Below the pieces are notes generated by a model. That model had not been told where the DNA came from. It saw only the letters and a program-made list of their open reading frames with translations, and did not search any database. Below, in pieces: positions 27,001-33,883 of a stretch of DNA of 34,916 nucleotides. A program made the position numbers and the translations under genes. This DNA comes from a virus. The stretch is taken from IMG/VR virus record IMGVR_UViG_3300005735_000011, positions 1 to 34,916 of that record. One strand, written 5' to 3'. The number at the start of each line of letters is the position of its first letter. The stretch's first letter is position 1.

Positions 27001-30000
27001 TACTGCACCCTTTGGCCCCATTGCTTCTGATGTTCTTGGTTTAGCTTATGGTAAGTACCATCAAGTTTTAGGTACAAAAGTTCCTTTCTTTGGAGCCGGT
27101 AGCACAATAGCAGGCCCTGAGAACATGCGTAAGTACCGAGACATGCTTCGTGAAAAAGATAAAGATTTAAAAGGTCTTATTCCAGAATTTGAATATGATA
27201 TTCAGCGCCAGCAATTTCTTAAAGGTGGTGAAGTAAAAGTACCTAATGCGCCTGCTGAACCTGACGAGCGTATAAATAAATATACTGGATTGCCATACAA
27301 CTATGAAGCCGGTTCTGCTTTTATGGATGAACTAGATCCTAAGAAAGTAGAGCGTCAAGGGTTTGCAATAGGTGGTGCTGTAGCTAAAAAGCTTTCTGGT
27401 TACATAGCAGAAACTATTAACGAGGCTACTGATGGTATTTTAGATCCTAAAGTAATAAACCAAGCCGCTAAAGATATTGAAGATACAGCAGGTTTATCTC
27501 AGGCTAAAAGTACACAAGCTTTTGATGAATCATACGATCCTGATTATGCTGACTTTGGAAGCGTTGACGCTTATCAAGTAGATGAAATGGGTGGTCAAGA
27601 AGCTGTAGAAGATTATATTGCAGTAACAGTAAAATCTATTTTAAGAGAAAAAGATCAGAAGATTAAACCTTTCTCTGAAGAAACCTTAGCTATTCAAAAG
27701 TCTGGTAAGTCTGAAACATATGGCGAAGACTTTCAGCGTTCACGAGGTTATACCGAAGAAGAGATAGATGACTTTAACTATCAAGCTGAGTTAGCTGAGG
27801 AGCTTGACCCTGATCAAACTATGTACATGGATATACAGTCAGCCCTCAATGAAGTTAGAGATGATAGTGTAGCACACATTAGTACCTTAGCTGATCCTGA
27901 AAAGCTAGAAGCTGTTAAACAGTTTGATGATGTTATAGACATCTTTGCTAGAAACGATAAGTTTGTTCCTGCTACTAATGTTACTACTGAAGGTAAAAAG
28001 AAAATCGTAGCTAATTACATAGCTAATAACTCGGACAATCCTGACTTAATCTCTTCTCTAAAGGCTATGCAGAAAGATGCACCTCAAAAAATGACAGGCC
28101 AAGATGCAGTAGATCTGCTTCCAGAAGATCAAAGACTTAAAAACCTTGACGACTTCTTAGGTTCTTCAAAGGAACAAGAGCCAATGTATAGAGGCATCTC
28201 AGACTTTGGAGAGAAAGACTTTGAAGTAGCGTTTGTTTCTCCTCGTGAAATGGGTGTACACGTAGGTACTAGAGGTCAAGCTCAGTACATTATGGCTAAG
28301 TCTCTTAATGATAATAGAGCTATGAATGAGTTAGCGATTCCTTCAACAGGACAAAACAAAGTTACAAATAAAGAGATGGATGAGTTCTTTAGTGATGAAG
28401 TAGCTCGTAGACAAGAAACCACAATGGAAGATGTTGACTTTGATAATATTACTCAAGAAGAGTTAGACTACATGGGTTCAATGGACTTAGCGCCATCTAG
28501 TCGTATGCCAAGTGTCAGTATGACAAAAGGGTTTATTAATGTTAAGAATCCTTTGGAGTTTGATACTGATGCTTCAAACTGGACAGCAGAAAACCTACTT
28601 ACTACTTCGTATAGTCAGCTGTATGATGCAATTAGAAACGGACTAGGCAAGAAGATCCCTAAGAAGTTTGAGGATCGTTTAAATGCTTTATCCGAAGAAG
28701 CTCTTGAGGTTCCTAAGATCCCTGACATCTTTGACAGCTCTAAGCAGATACTCGATACAAGCTTTAGGCATATTGCTTTGACTAAGAAGCTACAAGGTCT
28801 TTTAGAAGATATGGGTTTTGATTCTATTAAGTATCGAAACATGGTGGAGCCTTCAGTAACTGGCGATAAAGGAAACTCTTCTTATATTCTATTTCGCTCC
28901 GAGCAGTATAAGAATGTAAACGCTAGTAAGTTTGATCAACAAGACAAACGTATGATGTTTAATGAAGGCGGTCTTTTATACAATGTTAAAAAAGGGGAAA
29001 CCCTAACTAAGATTGCTGCGGAAAACAATACAGATGTACAAACACTTGTAGCTTTAAATAAAATTAAAGATGCAGATAAGATAAATGTAGATCAAGAAAT
29101 AATGTTGCCGCAGAAGAAAGTAGCAAATATTGATAGAATGTTATGGGCTACTAAATATAACGCTGAAGATAAGCCACTTGAAGAACTTCTTTCAAAGTAT
29201 GATGCTGCACAGAACATTGAAGTAACTGACACAGTAAAAAATGTAGCTAAATATGCTGCAAATAGTGGTGCGTTTTCTAATGAACTGATGGATATGGGTC
29301 TAACACCTGCTGAACTTGAGCAGGGACTAATTGACTATTCTAAGATAGAAAGCTCTGGAGGTCATCTATCTAAGTCAAAACAAGTTAGCTCAGGAAAAGC
29401 ACAAGGTTTATTCCAAGTTATTTATCCTTCAGCTAAAAGTGTTTTAAAGCAAGGACAGTTTGGCCCTAAGTCTGCGGCGGCTGCGGGTTATACATTAGAT
29501 GAACTTAATAGCATGAGTAAAGAAGAGTTAAGAAGCAAGTTATTGAATGATGATAAGCTTAATGCTTTGTTTGCTTCAGCTATTATAATTCAAAAATTAC
29601 AAACTCTTAAAACTAAAAAAGAACCTAGAGTTAAAAAGAATTTGGGAAGTCTTGTGTCTAAAGCAATTGCACCTAAAATGACTGAAGGGTTTTATAGTGC
29701 TTTAGAAAAGGCAGCATTAAACCTAAAACGTAAAGAAGGAACAGGTCAAGGATTTATTAATGATCTCAAGAAGGGTGAGAAGGTAACATCAGACGAGCTA
29801 GAATTTACAGGCGTTGCTGACAAACTTAAAGATGTTAAGAAAATTTCTAAAGAAGAAGTACAAGAACTTGTATCAAATTCTAAAATAGAATTAAATACAA
29901 TTAAAGGGCAAGTAGATGGAGATTTTGAAACTGAATACGATCAATACACTTTATCTGGCAAGCCTGAAAACTATAAAGAAATTTTAATTAATATTCCAGA

Positions 30001-31021
30001 AAACACAAACAATGAAAAGTTAAATTCCGTGAAGTTTGAAAATACTCATTGGAACAATGCATCAAGACAAGCTGATAAAGATCCAAAAAAAGTTATTGCA
30101 CATTTAAGAGTGTCAGATGTTTTTAGTGGTAAAGATCCAAATAAAAAAGCTTTATTAATTGAAGAAGTTCAATCTGATTATCATCAGGCAGGAAGTAAAA
30201 GCGGTTATGATGGCAGTGCTGTTTTTTATACTGAAGAACAAGCAGAAGAAATAGCAGATGCTTATAGAGATTTATTTTATAGTAAGTTTACAAAACGCTT
30301 TGCTAAAGACTATGACGATGCAGAAGACTTAATGGAAGAAGCTTATGACTTTGCTGAGGACACTAGGGCAGTAATAGAGGAGTTACTTACACTGGGTCTT
30401 GCTAAAGAAAAAACTGGCGGTTTTGTTGAAAAGTTTTCAAACTATAAAATTAAAAATTTAGAGTTAGAAGAGGAACTAGCGTCATATACAAATATATATA
30501 ATCCAAACTACGTTGATGATCCTGACAAAGCTAATGCTGTTTATTTAAAAATGAAAGAACTAGAGAAAGATTTTATCGAAGAATTAAAAGATTCAGACCC
30601 TAGTGTAGAAAGAGCTTATAAGAAGTATCTTAATGACGATGTAGAGGATACACCTGTTCCTGAAGCACCGTTTAAAAAGACTTGGCATAAGTTAAGCATA
30701 AACAAAGCTTTAATTGAAGCTGCTGAACAAGGGAAGGATGCCATTGCTTTGACTACAGGTAAGCAGCAAGCACGAAGATATACATCTTCTGGACTAGGAG
30801 ATCAAGAAGGTCTAGGTAAAAAATATGATGGTGCATATCTTAAACACTTAAAAGCTTTTGGTAAAAAGTATAATGAAGAGGTTTCAATAGAAGACGTATT
30901 TCTTAGTGGTGTTGGTTCTAGGGAAGAGCCTGTATACTTCTTAAACCTTACACAAGAAATGAAAGACGATATACTAAAAGGTCTTCCGCAGTTTGCTGAA
31001 GGTGGTTTAGTAGAAGAATAA
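24074..31021 (+). CDS. Giant multidomain virion protein: ART-like, LysM, lytic transglycosylase
   Basis: A 2315-residue protein, probably ejected with the DNA. Residues about 140-250 are hydrophobic and Gly/Ala-rich. About 350-1040 are helical with FFRMNFLDQWTKF and PFGPIASDVLGLAYGKYH, a podovirus ejection-protein style. About 1370-1615 resemble the ADP-ribosyltransferase-like domain of phage polyvalent proteins (YRG at 1372-1374, GVHVGT..QA around H1396, GFDSIKY at 1581-1587, SYILF). LysM spans about 1636-1680 (YNVKKGETLTKIAAENN). A lytic transglycosylase follows, with likely catalytic E1759 in KIESSGG and GKAQGLFQV (1774-1782). Residues about 1889-2305 are a conserved phage module (IEEVQSDYHQ at 2029-2038, APFKKTWHKL, TTGKQQARRY). 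F-x-x-GG motifs at 1048, 1097, 1629 and 2307 fall at module edges. Confidence 0.82.
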   Translation: MSDTLLSRMEQIHSRMSNFEDVSDETLLSDSEIDQISSYELNNIANFENNPEVVQDYDTLTSYLGENQDFLTKMMDSDQGPAEMMRDDFMRITSVAGKASALKDAPEEVKAAYRNLREKWESAEVTGTDEVLDAVKDYGMDVLANFETIPTVLSVMFGGIGGAGASASVRTGAKVGLSKALQKAAANPVKSTAAYTGAITGVQDLAMQDLEIEIGERKDGIDLGQTATAAGVGTVIGGGLAYGMGKVASKYASKRLDKDLNEVPQLSDSKGIELYNEGIEGEWIPASGEAVIKATNRLLEGPEGATIDLKDVNKAADAFVEEVGGGDVAKEEFKTIVTGALKSGATGEKIKNKIAFGVWKTATDLTGNMFGKSAGVLTPYTKFSKTAKTLQTRLSHEFAEGFGKTKERIGMDFSEAAAAITGGFNRKYNEIVEPLALNTIKGNLSDEVNDALNKAIRGDMRGTPANIQKAATEIRGLFKNIGDQLYSEGIIANKIDNYIPRMWNRKAIESDQDSFDNLLLSSGEAKDLTEARRISDSMLDIENQLDGGTGGQFFASKRKFKFKNDATFVNFLNTDLMDVTLDYNFQAGKALAKKKVLLATNEKEFINNWINPIVKEMKASGKTLDKKEREQIRELYRSATGENMGRYGSKMQTVADGYTLGTRLALLPLATVGSLTEVFINIGKSGVLNSVKGFKEASELSFKKATGDLHSELKNRHGLTAAEAFREMKSFGIAMEQAQAQIGNRLAGEDLASETMQNVSNKFFRMNFLDQWTKFVQTASFASGKNLIRENLDLIAAHGNQPPTAKIETLIGELNELNIDYKKGVEWVNKGAKNTDAFYDEMLGGAARYTNSVILQPSAMSGLKPLLHSNPKTSIAFQLLGYPAAFTNTVLKGAAKAITKDTKRNAPRLALAGLLMTETARMTNYFRSDGKSERDVTPTEARLSAIKRWGGNGLLFDNLQRASDAAKYSGTVSGYATAPFGPIASDVLGLAYGKYHQVLGTKVPFFGAGSTIAGPENMRKYRDMLREKDKDLKGLIPEFEYDIQRQQFLKGGEVKVPNAPAEPDERINKYTGLPYNYEAGSAFMDELDPKKVERQGFAIGGAVAKKLSGYIAETINEATDGILDPKVINQAAKDIEDTAGLSQAKSTQAFDESYDPDYADFGSVDAYQVDEMGGQEAVEDYIAVTVKSILREKDQKIKPFSEETLAIQKSGKSETYGEDFQRSRGYTEEEIDDFNYQAELAEELDPDQTMYMDIQSALNEVRDDSVAHISTLADPEKLEAVKQFDDVIDIFARNDKFVPATNVTTEGKKKIVANYIANNSDNPDLISSLKAMQKDAPQKMTGQDAVDLLPEDQRLKNLDDFLGSSKEQEPMYRGISDFGEKDFEVAFVSPREMGVHVGTRGQAQYIMAKSLNDNRAMNELAIPSTGQNKVTNKEMDEFFSDEVARRQETTMEDVDFDNITQEELDYMGSMDLAPSSRMPSVSMTKGFINVKNPLEFDTDASNWTAENLLTTSYSQLYDAIRNGLGKKIPKKFEDRLNALSEEALEVPKIPDIFDSSKQILDTSFRHIALTKKLQGLLEDMGFDSIKYRNMVEPSVTGDKGNSSYILFRSEQYKNVNASKFDQQDKRMMFNEGGLLYNVKKGETLTKIAAENNTDVQTLVALNKIKDADKINVDQEIMLPQKKVANIDRMLWATKYNAEDKPLEELLSKYDAAQNIEVTDTVKNVAKYAANSGAFSNELMDMGLTPAELEQGLIDYSKIESSGGHLSKSKQVSSGKAQGLFQVIYPSAKSVLKQGQFGPKSAAAAGYTLDELNSMSKEELRSKLLNDDKLNALFASAIIIQKLQTLKTKKEPRVKKNLGSLVSKAIAPKMTEGFYSALEKAALNLKRKEGTGQGFINDLKKGEKVTSDELEFTGVADKLKDVKKISKEEVQELVSNSKIELNTIKGQVDGDFETEYDQYTLSGKPENYKEILINIPENTNNEKLNSVKFENTHWNNASRQADKDPKKVIAHLRVSDVFSGKDPNKKALLIEEVQSDYHQAGSKSGYDGSAVFYTEEQAEEIADAYRDLFYSKFTKRFAKDYDDAEDLMEEAYDFAEDTRAVIEELLTLGLAKEKTGGFVEKFSNYKIKNLELEEELASYTNIYNPNYVDDPDKANAVYLKMKELEKDFIEELKDSDPSVERAYKKYLNDDVEDTPVPEAPFKKTWHKLSINKALIEAAEQGKDAIALTTGKQQARRYTSSGLGDQEGLGKKYDGAYLKHLKAFGKKYNEEVSIEDVFLSGVGSREEPVYFLNLTQEMKDDILKGLPQFAEGGLVEE

Positions 31022-31081
31022 ACTGCAACACAACCGAAACGAATCACAGTAAGTATAATCAATCAGAGGTAAGAAGCCTTA

Positions 31082-31396
31082 ATGAACATAAATGAGCTAC
31101 CAATGGTACGTTTAACTTGGCAGGATGCACAGGATAGTGATGGGTGTTGGACTTCTATAGAAGATATTGTAGCACATGAGACAGCTACTTGTCAAGAGGT
31201 AGGGTGGCTAGTCCATCAAGATGACAGAAAAGTAATTGTAATGCGTTCAAGGATTGTTGAAGGTAATGAACTCAAGGAGGGTGGTGCTCACATTGCAATA
31301 CCTGCAAGTTGGGTAGTTAAAATAGAGGTACTACATACAGATGAAGAAGATAATGACAACGCTTTTAATTCTTATAAGTCCGTTCACGCAGGCTAG
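31082..31396 (+). CDS. Small conserved phage protein, unknown function
   Basis: A 104-residue protein with a ribosome binding site AGAGGTAAG before the ATG. Motifs such as VRLTWQDAQDSDGCW and EVGWLVHQDDRKVIVMRS form a compact beta-rich fold that I recall as a widespread small phage protein without assigned function. The C-terminus is acidic. Its last 56 bp overlap the next gene in a different frame. It opens the envelope/lysis block after the internal virion proteins, separated from them by 60 bp with no visible terminator. Confidence 0.7.
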   Translation: MNINELPMVRLTWQDAQDSDGCWTSIEDIVAHETATCQEVGWLVHQDDRKVIVMRSRIVEGNELKEGGAHIAIPASWVVKIEVLHTDEEDNDNAFNSYKSVHAG

Positions 31397-31904
31397 TGAA
31401 GCAAACGTAGGAGACTTTGGAACTAATCAGCAAGCAGAGACAATCACAACTACAACTGAAACTACAGTGAACCAAGAAGGGATGCCAGTAACTACAGCAG
31501 TAGCTCCTTCTACACCAACATACCAGACAGATACTTGTGTTGTTACGTCTGGTGCAGGGATGCAAACACTTCAGATAGGACTTAGTGCTTCAAGGATGAA
31601 GATAGATGAGAACTGCGAGCGTTTAAAGTTATCACGCCAGTTGTCCTCACTAGGTTTAAAGGTAGCAGCAACAAGTATTATGTGTCAAGACCCACGAGTT
31701 TGGTGGGCTATGAGAAACGCACAAACCCCATGTCCCATTAAAGGAAAAATAGGAGAAGAAGCCCTTGAATACTATAGCCAAAACCCTAAGTACGTCCCTG
31801 ATCAGCCTATCGTTGTCAACTCCACTAATTGCAAGCGACAACGACTTCGATATGACAGGGCTACAAAACGCCACAAGTACGATTACAAGTGTAATAACGA
31901 GTAA
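31341..31904 (+). CDS. Exported cysteine-containing protein of unknown function
   Basis: A 187-residue protein with a clear Sec-type signal peptide: two lysines, hydrophobic MTTLLILISPF, cleavage near TQASEA (about 16-21). The mature part begins with a Thr-rich linker, followed by a folded Cys-bearing region: DTCVVTSGAG, IDENCERLKLSRQL, IMCQDPRVWWAM, AQTPCPI, and near the end NSTNCKRQRLRYDR and YDYKC. Six spaced Cys suggest disulfides in the periplasm. The C..SG.G..., ENC.R, CQD and TPCP spacing looks familiar from phage lysis regions, but I know no function. It overlaps its upstream neighbour by 56 bp and its downstream neighbour by 140 bp, each in a different frame. Confidence 0.7.
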   Translation: MKKIMTTLLILISPFTQASEANVGDFGTNQQAETITTTTETTVNQEGMPVTTAVAPSTPTYQTDTCVVTSGAGMQTLQIGLSASRMKIDENCERLKLSRQLSSLGLKVAATSIMCQDPRVWWAMRNAQTPCPIKGKIGEEALEYYSQNPKYVPDQPIVVNSTNCKRQRLRYDRATKRHKYDYKCNNE

Positions 31905-32556
31905 CATTCAAGAGTATATTCAATGGACTCAAGAGTCTATGCTGGACGGTAACACAATCATTTACAACAACGATGACGGAACTAGCTACGAATTGACACC
32001 TGCACAGATGGATGTGTTTAACCAAGCGTATGCTGATGGATTAGTGAACAGCACTCCAGAGGCTTTGACAGCCGTCCTGCTTAACGATATGATTGACCTA
32101 GAGCAAGACACCTACGAGGGTGAGAAAGAGACTCTAATCGAAGCAGCAAGCGAAATAGCAGCAGTAACTAACATAGCTGAGATGCTTGTGGAAGGTGATC
32201 AACAAACTAAGATTAATGCTGAAGCCTACGCTACTGAGAATGACTTGAGAGCTATTAAAGAATCAAGCCGCCAGAAGTTTAACACAAGCATTAACGGTAT
32301 GTTAGAAGCAAGTATGACAAAGAATATGATTGAGGGCTATGCACAAGACTCGTTTGTTATCGATACAATAGCTTCGTCATTCATGGCTACAAATACAGTA
32401 ATGGATTTTTTTACAAACACTGCTGTATCAATTGATAGTTTAAATGTACGACAACTTAATTTAGATTGGAACCAACATAATGTAGGCGTAGAAAGTGAAA
32501 TGTATTTCCTTTACTCTGCTGAAGCCCAACAGACTTTGGAGATTATACCACGATGA
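31765..32556 (+). CDS. Exported helical protein, start nested in upstream gene
   Basis: A 263-residue protein using TTG at 31765. This start is chosen because AGGAG at 31751-31755 lies 9 nt upstream and because it gives a signal peptide (MNTIAKTLSTSLISLSLSTP, cleavage near LIAS, about 20-24). The next in-frame ATG (residue 30) lacks both. The mature protein is helical and polar (EGEKETLIEAASEIAAVTNI, FNTSINGMLEASMTKNM) without Cys, so it is likely periplasmic. The whole signal peptide lies in the 140-bp overlap with the previous gene. Its TGA overlaps the next ATG (ATGA). The role is unknown; context suggests envelope interaction or lysis. Confidence 0.65.
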   Translation: MNTIAKTLSTSLISLSLSTPLIASDNDFDMTGLQNATSTITSVITSNIQEYIQWTQESMLDGNTIIYNNDDGTSYELTPAQMDVFNQAYADGLVNSTPEALTAVLLNDMIDLEQDTYEGEKETLIEAASEIAAVTNIAEMLVEGDQQTKINAEAYATENDLRAIKESSRQKFNTSINGMLEASMTKNMIEGYAQDSFVIDTIASSFMATNTVMDFFTNTAVSIDSLNVRQLNLDWNQHNVGVESEMYFLYSAEAQQTLEIIPR

Positions 32557-32936
32557 AACCAGAACAAGTCGCACTATGGATAGGCATCGCTAGTTCAATC
32601 GGCGGTGCAGCAGTAGGATACGGAACACTAACAGAAAAAGTAGCAGCCTTAGAAGCTTCTACAGATAGCACATTACTAGAGTCACGTTTAACTAAACTAG
32701 AAGTGAGGATTGAAGATAATGATATATCACATATTGGCACTGAAATACAAGAGCTGCGTGGACAAATTGAAAACACAGCTGACAAAGTTTCAGGGATTGT
32801 TATCCCAAGCACAAGCGAAATTGAATCAGACATTCGAGTCCTTGAAACAGAAGTTGAAGCAATTGAAGGACGACTTGAAAAGCTCGGTTCAAAAGTTGAG
32901 AAAATAACTAGCAAGAAATCTAATCCTTTACTATAG
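32553..32936 (+). CDS. Candidate inner-membrane spanin (i-spanin)
   Basis: A 127-residue protein with one N-terminal hydrophobic span (about 8-27, ALWIGIASSIGGAAVGYGTL) followed by an almost continuous coiled coil: LTEKVAALEAS, LESRLTKLEVRIED, IQELRGQIENTADKV and LETEVEAIEGRLEKLGSKVE show heptad spacing of Leu/Ile/Val. One membrane anchor plus a periplasmic coiled coil is the i-spanin layout, the partner that connects to an outer-membrane lipoprotein to fuse membranes at lysis. It begins by an ATGA overlap, and the next gene harbours a nested lipoprotein ORF. Spanins share topology rather than sequence, so the call is structural. Confidence 0.55.
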   Translation: MKPEQVALWIGIASSIGGAAVGYGTLTEKVAALEASTDSTLLESRLTKLEVRIEDNDISHIGTEIQELRGQIENTADKVSGIVIPSTSEIESDIRVLETEVEAIEGRLEKLGSKVEKITSKKSNPLL

Positions 32937-32945
32937 AGGTTTAAT

Positions 32946-33434
32946 ATGTTTGGATTAATTACAATGCTTCTATCAACCCTTGGCGCTACAGGCATGGGTT
33001 CGATGTTAAAGATCCTTGGTGGGGCTGTACAGGCTCGTAACGAAGCCAAGGAAGCAGAGGCTAAACGAGAACTAATTCGAGATATGCAAATGAAGAATGC
33101 TGATCTTGAGTTTCAAAAGGCTATATTTGGAGATGCAAGCGATGACCCAGAAGCAACTATATTTACCCGTACTACTCGTAGGATTATTGCTCTTATCGGG
33201 ATGCTCAACTTTGCCACAATTTCAATTCTCTGTACCATCTACCCAACAGTCGAGCTTGTTACCTTCATCCCACCAGAGCAAACAAAAGAAATCAGCATCT
33301 TGTGGGGACTCTATAAGATGCCAATCGAACAAGGGATTACTACAGCCATCACTACTGGACATATATCTCTTGTCTCAATCACCACTCTGGGAGCTATAAT
33401 AGGTTTCTATTTTACACCGGCAGGAAAGAGGTAA
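32946..33434 (+). CDS. 3TM holin-like membrane protein
   Basis: A 162-residue protein with an N-terminal hydrophobic segment (LITMLLSTLGATGMGSML, about 4-21). A charged helix follows (ARNEAKEAEAKRELIRDMQM), then RTTRRIIALIGMLNFATISI running into LCTIYPTVELV (about 76-105) and a C-terminal span (ISLVSITTLGAIIGFYF, about 140-156) before TPAGKR. This arrangement fits the 'holin of three TMs' group known from gene-transfer agents and many phages. The ribosome binding site AGAGG is well placed. It sits after the i-spanin candidate, and a lipoprotein ORF lies inside its coding region in the +1 frame. It would be a second holin besides the gene at 15955. Confidence 0.6.
   Translation: MFGLITMLLSTLGATGMGSMLKILGGAVQARNEAKEAEAKRELIRDMQMKNADLEFQKAIFGDASDDPEATIFTRTTRRIIALIGMLNFATISILCTIYPTVELVTFIPPEQTKEISILWGLYKMPIEQGITTAITTGHISLVSITTLGAIIGFYFTPAGKR
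33142..33399 (+). CDS. Candidate nested outer-membrane spanin lipoprotein (Rz1-like)
   Basis: This 85-codon ORF lies wholly inside the holin-like gene, in its +1 frame. It starts with MTQKQ, has a hydrophobic core LYLPVLLVGLLLL and a textbook lipobox LSGC with Cys21. GGAG at 33129-33132 is 9 nt before its ATG. The mature chain of about 65 residues is Ser/Gln-rich with scattered Pro (STLPQFQFSVPS, LLPSS, LQPS, QSPLW), like Rz1-type o-spanins, whose genes are classically nested in the +1 frame of another lysis gene. In lambda the host gene is the i-spanin; here the i-spanin candidate is the gene immediately upstream. It may be chance, since shifted membrane-span codons also tend to be hydrophobic, but start, binding site and lipobox together argue against that. 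Confidence 0.5.
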   Translation: MTQKQLYLPVLLVGLLLLSGCSTLPQFQFSVPSTQQSSLLPSSHQSKQKKSASCGDSIRCQSNKGLLQPSLLDIYLLSQSPLWEL

Positions 33435-33437
33435 ACA

Positions 33438-33629
33438 ATGGCAGCAGCTAAGAAAAAAACTAAATCAAAAGTAAATGAGGCAGGTAACTACACTAAGCCT
33501 ACTATGCGTAAAAGATTGTTCAATAAAATCAAAGCGGGTACTAAGGGCGGTAAAGCTGGACAATGGTCTGCTAGAAAGGCTCAGATGCTTGCTAAAGAAT
33601 ATAAAGCAGCAGGAGGAGGTTACAAGTAA
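33438..33629 (+). CDS. Small basic conserved phage protein
   Basis: A 63-residue, strongly basic protein: AAAKKKTKSKVNEAGNYTKP, MRKRLFNKIKAG, KGGKAGQWSARKAQMLAKEY, ending KAAGGGYK. I recognise the AGNYTKPTMRKRLF...QWSARKAQ pattern as a widespread small phage/viral protein without known function. Two adjacent basic genes share this style (cf. the DUF5872 group). GAGG lies 7 nt before ATG. Its last codons contain GGAGGAGG, the ribosome binding site of the next gene, which starts within its stop codon (TAATG). Charge suggests nucleic-acid binding; this is inference. Confidence 0.75.
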   Translation: MAAAKKKTKSKVNEAGNYTKPTMRKRLFNKIKAGTKGGKAGQWSARKAQMLAKEYKAAGGGYK

Positions 33630-33883
33630 TGCCAATGAAGAAGTCACAGAAGTCTTTGAAGAAGTGGACTAAAGAAGAATGGGGTACTAAGTCTGGTAAG
33701 CCAAGCACTCAAGGCAAGAAGGCTACAGGTGAAAGGTATTTACCTAAGAAGGCTAGACAGTCTCTAAGCTCTAAGGAGTATGCTGCAACGTCAGCTAAGA
33801 AACGTAAAGATACTAAAGCAGGTAAGCAGCACAGTAAACAGCCTGCAAAGATTGCAAAGAAAACAGCGAGGCATAGAAAATAA
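33629..33883 (+). CDS. Small basic conserved phage protein (DUF5872-like)
   Basis: An 84-residue protein, about one third Lys or Arg: KKWTKEEWGTKSGKPS, RYLPKKARQSLSSKEYAA, RKDTKAGKQHSKQPAKIAKK. The W-x-x-E-x-W-x-T-x-S-G-K-P-S and RYLP-x-x-A features recur in small proteins of phages and larger DNA viruses that I recall under DUF5872, with unknown function. It has the strongest ribosome binding site in this block (GGAGGAGG, spacing about 8) and overlaps both neighbours by one base, so the three genes are coupled. Packaging, DNA condensation or virion nucleoprotein are possible roles, none proven. Confidence 0.75.
   Translation: MPMKKSQKSLKKWTKEEWGTKSGKPSTQGKKATGERYLPKKARQSLSSKEYAATSAKKRKDTKAGKQHSKQPAKIAKKTARHRK

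Noticed and set aside
32710-32907. A 65-codon Lys/Leu-rich ORF nested in the i-spanin candidate (+1 frame)
   Set aside because: It has no lipobox or convincing start signal. Coiled-coil codons read in a shifted frame easily give Lys/Leu/Gln-rich open frames.
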